A stretch of 64,000 bases of DNA from Siphonodentalium dalli (Eukaryota > Mollusca > Scaphopoda > Gadilida > Siphonodentaliidae). Positions 34,800-44,884 of this stretch are shown here, piece after piece. The DNA lies in contig CP136067.1 of NCBI GenBank assembly GCA_032622095.1, forward strand, positions 74,798,705-74,862,704, in the 5' to 3' direction. How positions within the stretch are numbered: the first letter of the stretch is position 1; the number at the start of each line of letters is the position of its first letter. Position numbers and translations under genes: made by a program. The notes beneath the pieces were generated by a model. The model saw nothing but the letters and a program-made list of their open reading frames with translations. It ran no database searches and was not told the origin of the DNA.

Positions 34800-36997
34800 A
34801 CTCAATGTGAATGACACTAGTAACGATGACATGTATACAATTGATTTATATAGGCAGGAAAATAATTGAAGGCAACTAGCTATTTAAAATTAATTTCGAA
34901 TGTTAATCATATTGCATATACTAATACCAATAAATGAATAAAACAATGCATTTTGTTTTTGGCAGTTTTTCTGGAAACTTGTCCAAAACCGATTTGAATA
35001 TAGCAAAATAGTCCTCATTCATAAACTTGCATACATGTCGTATATAACTATATATAGGTGTTTTCTCCGTTACCATCATGTCCATGCTAATATTACATCG
35101 GGCGTTTGAATTGTAAGGTATTCCTTGTTCGACATATATTAACACATTCTTATATTTATGTAATCAAATAAAATTGAATGGTATGATTACGCATGTCTTA
35201 TTTTTAGATGCACAGATTTTGTGCACCAGCATAGGTCAGTGATATGGGTTGACTGGAAATACATACACATTCAAAGTACATGGGACTGCATGTAGTTTCA
35301 AATAATAGTTAATATGTTTCCAGCGAAGTTAGAAATTCAACCGAACACGTTTGTGTCACATACTATTCAAACTTTAGTGTGCATATATCAACGATTCGCA
35401 ATATTTAGGAACATAAAGACCCAAAATGTGTTTTCTCCGTTACCACGCCCACTGTAATGTATGTGTGTCGCATATCACAAACGCCACATCAATATTTTCC
35501 ACATGTTTTGTTTTCGAAAACGTATATATCCCCACATAAGAAATTGGCCCATTTCGTCTGTCTATACACCATATAGAGTGATAGAGAGTGTTCGATTCGG
35601 AATGAATTTTTAATTGCACGGTAATCCTAAGATATACGGGTAGCCATTGACCCTAAACATCTGGCTAGTGACAGCTCGAATCATGAGTATTTTATCAAAT
35701 TGCATGCATGTGACTATAGCCACCGTTGTGTATTGATTGTGACAATATAAAACTGTTGCCACACGTTTAAATGGACTGTACGTACCCACATGCTACCTTT
35801 TCGGGTTGGTAACGGAGAAAACATGCATACAAGTGCCTACCGTTTTCATGACAGCTGAAAAATATAGGAACATGACCCTCCGGTGCTCATTTTAACATGA
35901 CACATTCCACACATACTATATTTTCATATTATGATGATGATAACCGGCATATCGAAAATTTATTTTTTCGATTTTATTGCAAACTACATGTCGATTTAAG
36001 GAATTTTAGGCCAGCTGCACCTAGGTGTACAATTTCGTCGAAATCAGCGAGTTTTATCCGATTTGACATTGAATTGATCAGTAGGCTTCAATATTCGACA
36101 CGGCAATTGAGTGCCGTGGGCCACGGACTGCCGTAACAGTTGATAACATGTTCACATTCGGCGGATCGGGCACTGCGGTCAGTCAAAAAACATAACGCGC
36201 ACGCTATAACTCCGGTATCACTAACGTACGCGGCATTGGAAGGGTCAGGTTAACTTCCGCCTGGACCCATGTGGCGTGACGTAATTCACAACCACGTGTA
36301 TTTACCTCGAAAGTGTTAAAATTGTGCGACCGCGACACACACAATGGCCCGATAATGGGCACACGTTCCCTGGCATTTCCCAGAAGATATTCATGGGGAG
36401 GTCAAGTGACCAATTTTGAAATTTGCTGGTCGCATTCGTCTGTATGTCTGAGGAATTCTCGGCTAGATATTGTTACCAACATGACATATTTAAATTAATC
36501 CCGCCGTGGACCCCATCACCAACGGCAACGCGACATGTGCTGCGTTCTAAAAATAGGTCGATTGCAGTGGATTCGTACAGATGACGAAATATGAGTGCGA
36601 CAGATAATATTGTTTGATCGAAAGCATTTGAATTAATACGTCGCAAAACTCGCCTTGATGTTGGCTAATAGATATTTGTCCCTGCTAGGTGTTGGGAATG
36701 TCGTCACACAACACGCTCATGTCTGCATACAGTCTTGTAACACGCACACGCCGAGACCCAGACGTAAGAATGACATTAGGCATATACGCTCTTTATCAAC
36801 TACAATGCAATAGGAACGCTCTTTAACTATCAACGCGATTAACCCCCACCGTGCCTTTGCGATGATTTTGGGAGTGGAGAACGCGTGCTCTGAGCTTCTC
36901 CAAAACGCCGCGACGACGATTCCCGTGGGTTTTTACATTTAGATGGGAAGTTTGAACTCAATCGAGCGAACCGTTTTCGATTCTATGAAGTACACAT

Positions 36998-37062
36998 ATA
37001 TATATATATATATATATATACGAAGTCTCAAAATATATAGTATAGATAGATAGATAGATAGA
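36998..37062. repeat. (AT)n and (TAGA)n microsatellites at the H4 5' end
   Basis: An AT run (about 36997-37019) and TAGATAGATAGATAGATAGA (about 37042-37061) lie on both sides of the Helitron 5' block GAAGTCTCAAAATATATAG. Confidence 0.85.
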
Positions 37063-38320
37063 CTAGAAGGTGACCCGACTTCGTCCGGGCTTTGACCTTG
37101 AATTGTCTATTTTGAAGGCCAAGGTCAAGTGCATCCAAAACACTGCCCGAACAAAAGTACCCGTCGAAATCCATCCGGTTTTACCCGATTTGACCTTGAA
37201 TTGATCATTTTGAAGGTCAAGTCGGGGTAACGATTTGACCCGTCCAAAACACCCAGTGGACAAAAGTAACCCTATGTATAAAATTTCGTCGAAATACCAT
37301 CAAAATTGGCGAATTGACCCGATTTCAAGGTCAAGGTCGTGCAATTTTGTTATCAAAATGTGTAATTACTAAACCGGAAATATTTACTCTATAGACTATA
37401 TATTATTCCGACGATACCGGTACACTTCTGTTACACGAACTATAGTGACCTTTGAACTTCCCATGATTCTCGTGGATTTCCCATAATTCTAATATCGGGT
37501 ATAAAACACACTTTTCGCGCCGAAAATATTAACTCGATTTCGAATTTTTCGACATGGCACTTCGATTAAGTTTTCCCACCCACCATATTCCCCTTTTTTC
37601 TAATTTATATAAGTTTTAGATGACTGTTCACGATAATTCGCTTACCGCTAGAATAATGGTTATTTATTGAGATTTTGTCTCTGTTCTGATTACATAATAT
37701 TAATAATATGTGTTATATATTTATAAAAGGTAGAGTGCAAGCATGAGGAGGAGAGAAAAGTGAGAGTAAGGTTTCATTATTGTTCACATGTTTAATGTAT
37801 GTTTGTTGGGAGATCAGATCTCAATAAATAATATTATGGCCATTCCGTCTTAGTCATAATTTCTATATGGAGTGGTTCTAATTAATAGTGAAGGGCATAG
37901 TAATTACGTCGCACTGGCAAATGAATATGCTTATGAGACTCCCCATACTAAAGTACCCCCACATACCAAGTTTCGTCGAAATCCCGTGATATTCGGGCGT
38001 TTGACCTTGAAATTACCCGATTTCAAGGTCAAGGTCACGTCGCACGGGCAAATTAATAGGTTTATGCCACTCCCCGGCCGAAAATACACCCACATACCAA
38101 GTTTCATCGAAATCCCGTGATATTCGGGCGTTTGACCTTGAAATGACTCGATTTCAAGGTCACGTCGCACGGGCAAATCAATAGGCATATGTCACCCCCC
38201 CCCCCCGGCCGAAAATACCCCCAACATACCAAGTTTCATCGAAATCGGGTCAGCCGTTTTCGATTTCATCGTTTACACACACACACACACACCCGCACAC
38301 ACACACACCCTTGTTGGTCT
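37063..38320 (-). mobile_element. Helitron-like element of a second subfamily (H5), right end uncertain
   Basis: The minus-strand 3' end reads GCCCGGACGAAGTCGGGTCA, CCTT, CTAG. It has a hairpin CCCGGA/GTCGGG and a CTRR terminus directly abutting H4. The body has AGGTCAAGGTCA blocks (about 37112-37335) and two ~120-bp units (CATACCAAGTTTCGTCGAAATC..., 37960-38230), then C-runs and (AC)n (38273-38308). The 5' end is not clear and is placed only approximately. Confidence 0.5.
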
Positions 38321-38470
38321 ATATGCCATACCGAGGTACCGGTTTCTAAACAGTCGTAGTGAGGTCTACCCTTAGCAATGCAGATAGACACAAGCAAAAT
38401 GCGGAATCGTCTTTCATGATGCCATTGAATTGTAACAATCACTTTATATTTCAAGAATACCTTTATATAA

Positions 38471-38695
38471 GAAATCAACACTCCACAGACATGCAGAGGT
38501 CATGAATATTAATGAGGTTTATACCATATAAGGTAAACATAACACACAAGTGATAACGAGGTACGCACCAAATAAGGAATCAACTTTTCACAGACATGCA
38601 GAGGTCATGGGCACTAATGAGTTTAATTCCATATAAGGAACACATCACACACCAGTGATAGGGAGGTACTCCCAAATAAGGAATACACACACACA
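38471..38695 (+). repeat. Two ~100-bp tandem units, with a third copy at 40900-41045
   Basis: CACAGACATGCAGAGGTCAT occurs at about 38484 and 38591. ATATAAGGAACACATCACAC and ACTCCCAAATAAGGAAT follow in the second unit, which ends in an (AC)n tract. The unit at 40900-41045 is almost identical to the second one. Confidence 0.8.
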
Positions 38696-38705
38696 CATAC
38701 TTTAC

Positions 38706-39462
38706 AAGAAAACCATAGTCAGAAATGGTAACGCCACCAAGATCGTATTATTAGCCATAAATATAAATAATAATACAATTATTCTATAAACTAGCTTTCA
38801 AATTTTATGCGGGAAATTTGCGTACTTCCATATTTCAAGTTTTCCCGTTTCTCGTGTCATACATTACTTTCTTCAAACTGTCTTCTTTATTACACAAGCT
38901 GATAAGCCCGACTTCACCCGGGCTGTTTCCCATCTGATTTCCGGTGAAAGGCGCGATTTGACCTTCAATTGACTATTTCGAAAGTCAAGGTCAGGTCAGG
39001 GTCATGATTTGTCCAGTCCAAAACACCCCCACCCGTAGAAAAGTACCCCTAGGTATCAAATTTCGTCGAAATCCGTCCGTTTTACCCAACTTGACCTTTA
39101 ATGAACAATTTTGAAGGTCAAGGTAAGGTCAGAGTCATGATTTGACCCGTCCAAAACACTCCCCCGACAAAAGTACCCATAGGTATCAAATTTCGTCGAA
39201 ATCCATCCGTTTTATCCGAGTTGACCTTTGATTGACCATATTGAAGGTCAAGGTCAGGCCGAGGTCACGATTTGACCCGTTCAAAACTCTCCTCGGACCA
39301 AAGTATCCCTAGGTATCAAATTTCGCCGAAATTTGTCCGTTTTACCCAAATTGACCTTGCATTGACAGTTTTAAAGGTCAAGGTCAGGTCGGGGTCACGA
39401 TTTGACCCGTCCAAAACACTTCCCGGACACAAATACCCATAAGTATCAAATTACGTTGAAAT
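38706..39462 (+). repeat. Inverted partner of 32434-33066, with 4-5 TCAAGGTCA-rich units
   Basis: It starts CCATAGTCAGAAATGGTAAC, the reverse complement of sequence at about 33041-33060, and runs through a CCCGACTTCACCCGGG hairpin (38907-38924). Units of ~125 bp with TTGAAGGTCAAGGTCAGGTC and GACCCGTCCAAAACAC follow. The array is longer here than in the partner. Confidence 0.72.
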
Positions 39463-39915
39463 CTATGGAAAGCCGAGGAGGACATGTTGGTTGCTAATTG
39501 CTAGATATACGACGCGGTATTTTGAAGGTGTTTCAAACTAGGAGATAGAAGTATTCTGCCTTTCAAATGGTGATGAATTATAGTATTTTATTCAAATTTT
39601 ATGGCATAAATTGTTATTAAACCCGTATATACTATAAAAAATTAATGACTCGAAAATTAAGTGGGCCTTTAAACAAAGTCACAATTGCATTTAGGCTCAT
39701 CTCATACTCGTCCATTCAGCGATATTCTACTGCGCAGTTTGTTATAGCCTCCAGTATTCATTGAGCGTTATACCCCCAACTGTTATAATTCGCCTTTAGC
39801 AGGCGTACTCTTGCCTCAGATTATTGAGATATCAGGTCACACATAATCACATTAAATCGCATCGTAACATAGCAATTGTGTGGGCTGCTTGGCGTGAATA
39901 TGTAATGAGAAATAA
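39463..39915. other. Unassigned sequence
   Basis: No supported feature. Confidence 0.4.
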
Positions 39916-39919
39916 GGTC

Positions 39920-40700
39920 ATACGTAATGACATTAAACTCAAGAAAACCCTCGAAAACAAAACAAAATCACATTTAATGTTTTAAGTTATTTCCTTCATA
40001 AAAAGAATCTTCGTGATAATGAACCCTCTCGTTACTTTAGAATATAGAATTAACCTTAAAATAAAAAAAATCTTTGGAACACAGAACCTTCGGAATAACG
40101 AACCTTCGGATTGGTGAACCTTCGGAATAGCGAACATTCAGAGAAATTTCGGAATAGTGGACCTTCGGAATAGTGAACCTTCGGAATAGAGACATGCCCC
40201 CCCAATATTCATATTATATGCCCAGAGTTCAAAGGTATGGACCCATAAAATTCTAAACTTGGCCCTTAAAATATTGAACTCCAAATTGGAGCCCACACAG
40301 AACATCACTTAAGTCAACTGAACCTATGTCATGTCCCAATGCGGGAGGGTCCATATATACCACAACATTCATAGTATATGCCAAGAATTCAACGGTATGG
40401 GCCCACGTAATGACATTAAATCTCAAGAAAACCAGCGAAAACAAAACAAAATCACATTTAATGTTCTAAGTTAAGTTATTTCCTCCTGTATCTGTATCGG
40501 TGTGCGCGCAGGATCAGTTCGGATGTGAGCGCACACTCCATATAAAGAATCTTTGTGAAAATGAACCCTCTCAAAATAGTCTCAATACTTTAGAATTAAC
40601 GTAAAAATAACAAAAACCTTCGGAATAGAGAACCTTCGGAATAGCGGACCTTCGGGATAGCAAACCTTCATAATAGAAGCATGTCCCCACAATTACACCG
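39920..40700 (+). repeat. ~490-bp direct duplication carrying a 16-bp CCTTCGGAATAG minisatellite
   Basis: GTAATGACATTAAA.CTCAAGAAAACC begins copies at about 39921 and 40407. Each copy ends in tandem AACCTTCGGAATAGCG-like units (40078-40195 and 40615-40675). The second copy contains an extra GTGTGCGC...GCGCACAC hairpin (about 40500-40537) absent from the first. Confidence 0.78.
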
Positions 40701-40894
40701 GTGACGTAAACACATGTGCCAATCTTAGTCGTACTATCGTAATTATCGGTACGATTTATTAATAGTACGAAATAGACACAATACGAAACGGTGACGGAAT
40801 CTGACGAGGTTTGCCGAATGTACAATCACCCAGTGAATTATCGATCGACCATTGAATATGAAAAACCGCCACACTAGAAACACCACATGGTGGC

Positions 40895-41045
40895 GTAATA
40901 ACGAGGTATGCACCAAATAAGGAATCAACTTTTCACAGACATGCAGAGGTCATGGGCACTAATGAGTTTAATTCCATATAAGGAACACATCACACACCAG
41001 TGATAGGGAGGGAGGTACTCCCAAATAAGGAATGCACACACACAC
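40895..41045 (+). repeat. Third copy of the ~100-bp unit
   Basis: AACGAGGTATGCACCAAATA through CCCAAATAAGGAATGCACAC is nearly identical to 38560-38690, including the trailing (AC)n. It differs by an extra GGAG in GGGAGGGAGG. Confidence 0.85.
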
Positions 41046-41159
41046 ACACATAACGAGGCATACTTAATCAGGTTCTATAGAAGTACAATACAAATAGTAT
41101 CACTTGATAAAATATGTACGTAACAGCTAACACGACTATACCGATGAAAACATTAATAA

Positions 41160-41180
41160 ATTGGGGGGGGGGGGGGGCAG
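41160..41180. repeat. G homopolymer
   Basis: A run of about 16 G at 41162-41177, followed by CAGAGGTGGGC. Confidence 0.8.
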
Positions 41181-41695
41181 AGGTGGGCTATGTGGGAAAA
41201 TAGGGATTCACACTGTGAACCGATATAAATTAGTAAAGCGGTAATGACAATTGTTTTATTCCTGGTTACGGTTCTCAGAGGTACCTTTGCGCGTAATGTT
41301 AGAACTTTAGTGATGAGGAATGTTGAGTTTTGTGTTTATTATTTCGCATATTAAAACATATGTTATTGACAGAACTTCTATTTCATATGACTAATGTAAT
41401 GTAATGAAATGAATGTAATGAATCGCCATAATATATAGCACAGGAGACGTCATTTGTCCTGTGTTCCCGTATTTGTTCCCACGAAGTGTTATAAATTTGA
41501 GACATGACAAAGCTCATCTGATTTCATTTTTACATACTTGACCGCCATATTTTGGTCTCCATCATCACGCAAACAATAAATTGTCATTTAATAATGTGGA
41601 AACACACACTCTATAGCTAATATATCGCTATAAGTAATACCATATGAAACGTTCTTTGCCCACAAATCGTATTAGTTCACAAGTGTTGACATTAA

Positions 41696-42170
41696 AGGTA
41701 CTCAATCCGATAAAACTCCTCTCAATTACTATTTCAATGGCTTCGGGGGTCAAAAATATTTGATTCGAGTCGAGGAAGTCACCCATCAAAGCTCAGATTT
41801 GTTAGATATCGATTTTAGAAATCTATTATTTTTCATTATCGGGAATTCTTTCTGGCCCAGAAGACAGTCAAAATTTCGTTATTATTACCACTTGATTATA
41901 GAGTTATCCTTGTCTGTTTGAATAGAGTTTTGGCGTAAAATCTCGAGCAGGTTACCAAATTGACGGCAGTTATTAGTACTCATCTCGAGCAATTAACAAA
42001 TTTCTAAAATCAATATCTAATAACTCTGAGCTTTGTTTGATGGGTTCCTCGACTCGAAACAAATATTTTTTACCCCCAAAGCCAAAGAAATAGTAATATA
42101 GGACCCTCTGATCGGATTGTTGTTGTTGGAATCTGTTGAGATGGGGACCCTCTTTACGGATTGAGTACCT
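41696..42170 (-). mobile_element. TTAA-site foldback MITE, copy 2 (475 bp)
   Basis: TTAA flanks it (41692-41695 and 42171-42174), with ends AGGTACTCAATCCG and CGGATTGAGTACCT. It is the reverse of copy 1: it begins with the AAACTCCTCTCAATTAC side and ends with GAGATGGGGACCCTCTTTAC. Confidence 0.88.
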
Positions 42171-43023
42171 TTAAACTTAACTGCCATGTGGCCCCATTAT
42201 GGCGCCATAGTCCATGTGATTTCAAACTTTTTTTGTTTCTTTCTTGTATTCAGCACGAATGAATTCCAAAATGTATGCTCAATTCTTTTTGGCCTGTACT
42301 ACAATCCTCAGTGGCACATTTGTGTGGAAGTTTGTGACACTGGGGGTGGTTAAGTTTTTTGTCTATTATTTCATCAATCGATACTATAGATTAATGGTGA
42401 ATCTAATGTTTGATATGAAATATTTTATCTGTAATCAGTACAATGATATATAATATACCACTGGGGACGTTCCTTTTCTGTATTTGTCGTATGCCTGTTC
42501 ACTAAGTTTTAAAATTAAAATTGCCTGTCATATTGAACGCCATCTTGGCTTATGATACTCTTCTAATAACAAATCTGGATGGCAAATTTCACTTGTCAAT
42601 TCGTATGTGTATTCTACATTAAATAAAACAAAATACTGCGCATTATGCGATTATTCTTGGTTCCAATCCCAGGCGATAACTTTAATTCGAATTTTATGAC
42701 ATTGAACGGCCGAATAAATTTTTGCCTATTATTTTACCAATTGATAAGAGATGTATTAATGGTGAAACTAATGTTTGCTATGAAATGTTATTCTATATGG
42801 TCATTACAATAATATACATTTTACCATGCACTGGGGACGTTCCTTTTCTGGATTTTTCGTATGTCGCTTCACTTAGTCTTAAAATTAAAACTGAATGCCA
42901 TATTGGACGCTTTTTTGATACTTTTCTAATAGTGAATATGGATGGAAAGTTCGCATTTTACACTAGTTATGCGTCTTCTACATTAAATGAAGACAAATAC
43001 CACGCATTATTCTATCTAGACTT

Positions 43024-43066
43024 CACAACCGTCTCCGATGAGAGTAGCGAATCGGGGACGGTTGTG
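43024..43066. repeat. Strong 16-bp hairpin within the satellite
   Basis: CACAACCGTCTCCGAT and ATCGGGGACGGTTGTG are inverted with one G/A difference, around an 11-nt loop. It is present in only one of the satellite units. Confidence 0.8.
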
Positions 43067-43150
43067 GCGTCTATATTCTATCACTATTGGATCAAATCCA
43101 CAGCGATGGCTATATTTCAAATTTTATGACATTGGGGAGGGTTCAGTTTT

Positions 43151-43564
43151 TGCCTATTACTTCAAAATATGTAGGGTAATGACAAGAAATTTTATACCAT
43201 CAGGTAGCAAATACTCCACTCTTCCAAAACAGATATGATAAGATGGGCTAGGTCCAGCGTGTTAGTTTTGTATAGAGTTGGCCGGCGACAGTTTCTCTGA
43301 ATCGTAATGTTTTTTTGACGCAGAACTTTACATTTTTTGCAATGACGACGTTCCGATCTAGTATCACCATGTGCCACATAATAACAAACACACGGTTCTG
43401 TTTATTGTGATTTGATTGTCTTTTAACCAATTGCCTATTGCTGGTCAACCGCTGAAAAGAGGGCAGGTTTTCAATAGGGTACCAACACAAATAGTCTTAC
43501 CATATATATATATATACATCAGTTCAGACAAGGCCAAGAATCATTTTCGTAAACAATATAGATT
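43151..43564. other. Unassigned sequence left of the 10-kb structure
   Basis: A short (AT)n run at 43503-43516 is the only recognisable item. Confidence 0.4.
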
Positions 43565-43636
43565 TATATAGGAGATATAGCACAGTAGCAGTGTTATATT
43601 TGTTGCCTCCGAAACATGCCGAGCCGAGCTGGCCCA

Positions 43637-43782
43637 TAGAACATTCTTGGGACTATACAACACACCAGGTGCCTATTTTTAGAAGCAAATTTGATTTTTG
43701 AGACAGTGCAATTTTTTTTGGATTGGGTGGGATGCTCTAAAAATAGGCACCTGGTGTGTTGTATAGTCCCAAGCATGTTCTA
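43637..43782. mobile_element. Foldback insertion in the left arm, with a SINE fragment as its loop
   Basis: The 47-bp arms (43637-43683 and 43736-43782) begin TAGAACATTCTTGGGACTAT and TAGAACATGCTTGGGACTAT when read outward-in. The equivalent place in the right arm (about 53482-53490) has only a few bases, so this is an insertion. The 52-nt loop (43684-43735) is the reverse complement of the SINE 3' part at 53724-53768 (AATTGCACTGTCTCAAAAAT). Confidence 0.75.
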
Positions 43783-44884
43783 ATAGTACAGCGGCCAAAC
43801 GCCAAAAGTGGTCGGGTACCCCTACCCACGGTAGAACAAGTTAAAACCAACTTTTTTTGAAGGAGAAATATATACTGTAGACGAAAATGATAGTAAAAAA
43901 TAACGGAATTGGTGGTGGCTATTCTCAAATCGACGATGAACGATACCCACCAGTGACTTTACCCAGAAATTAACGATTTTGGTAAAGTGAGCCCTAAGGC
44001 TATGTCCTAAGTTATTAGCCCACACTGTAGGCGTCAAAACGACTACAGCATACCATATCTGTACCTGATATGCAAGAAGTGTTGGTTAATTTTGATTTTC
44101 GTGCCATTTGGAGCCGAAACATTTATTTTTTGGTGAAAAATCGCTCTTTTTCAAATAATCGCTCTTTTTCGAACATTATCATTCAAACGGATATTGCAAT
44201 ACTATTGAAATATTTAGTCCATATGATGTGGTAGTTATCTGTCAAGCATATGAAGAAAGAAGTTAAAAAAAATTTGAACGGTTTGCGAGATATTGGATTT
44301 TAGCTACCCCTCCCCCAAACACGTTTTTGGTCGAAAAAAATACATATTTTTGATGTCATTACAAACATTTTTGAATTGATCTGAATGGGACCCAATATGA
44401 ATATTGTACTGAAAGTGTTGTCCAGAGATGCCGTTTAATCGATTACAGATGTGTTCAGGCTATCAGACCCCCAGTTACAACAACAACAATTATTTGATTG
44501 ATAGCAGTTAATTTTGCATGCATTAACATCGATGTTAAGTACTAAAACCTTTGTTATAAACAATACGTGACCAACTATATAATTCATATGGCTCAGTAGT
44601 TATCTGGACATCACAAGTAGAAAGAATTTGACAGAAATTGTCAACGGTTTTCAAAATATTGGAATTAGGTACCGCTCCCCCGGACGCTATTTGGTAGAAA
44701 AACTACATATTTATGATAACAAGACAGACCTTTCTAAATTATTCTAATGAGCATCTAATCATTATTCGTGTGATGAAAACCTGATCCGTAGACACCTCGA
44801 GCCTGGTTTTAGATGACCTCATGTTTCCAATTAAACCCCAGTTACAACAACAACAACACAATATTTTATTTATGACATGTAATT

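Larger units (their letters stand above)
31111..35822. repeat. Recurrent 16-bp motif GTTTTCTCCGTTACCA
   Basis: Exact copies lie at 31111-31126, 31300-31315, 31954-31969, 35060-35075 and 35430-35445. A reverse copy (TGGTAACGGAGAAAAC) is at 35807-35822 and a partial copy (GTTTTCTCCGTT) at 31939-31950. The last three full copies are spaced 370 and 377 bp. The sequence around each site is otherwise different, so the motif is conserved beyond its background. The copies lie within the H4 interval, on both sides of the nested elements. Confidence 0.9.
30556..37062 (-). mobile_element. Helitron H4 ends enclosing 6.5 kb with nested insertions
   Basis: The 3' end is CTAG plus hairpin (complement of 30556-30575). 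The first matching 5' end lies at 37062: TCTATCTATCTATC, then TATATATTTTGAGACTTCGT on the minus strand, preceded by an (AT)n run at 36996-37020. In between are a TTAA MITE (31345-31824), the TCAAGGTCA-type array (32434-33066), a TA-flanked element (33498-34476) and the GTTTTCTCCGTTACCA sites. Whether this is one enlarged Helitron or two ends of different copies cannot be decided here. No Rep/helicase motifs were seen. Confidence 0.5.
41325..43150 (+). repeat. ~360-430-bp satellite, about four diverged units, one interrupted by a MITE
   Basis: The shared block GTTxAGTTTTTTGCCTATTA (consensus) appears near 41334, 42349, 42711 and 43139. Each is followed by GGGGACGTTCCTTTTCTG-like and CTACATTAAAT-like blocks. 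The first gap is longer because a TTAA MITE sits at 41696-42170. A 135-codon open frame at 42722-43129 spans one unit and is treated as a repeat artefact. Confidence 0.65.

Noticed and set aside
30556-37062. Autonomous Helitron with Rep/helicase
   Set aside because: The span is long enough for part of one, but no Rep two-histidine/tyrosine motif or helicase motif was found in any frame.
42722-43129. 135-codon open frame
   Set aside because: It spans a unit of the ~400-bp satellite and contains a hairpin. The same region in other units is closed by stops.
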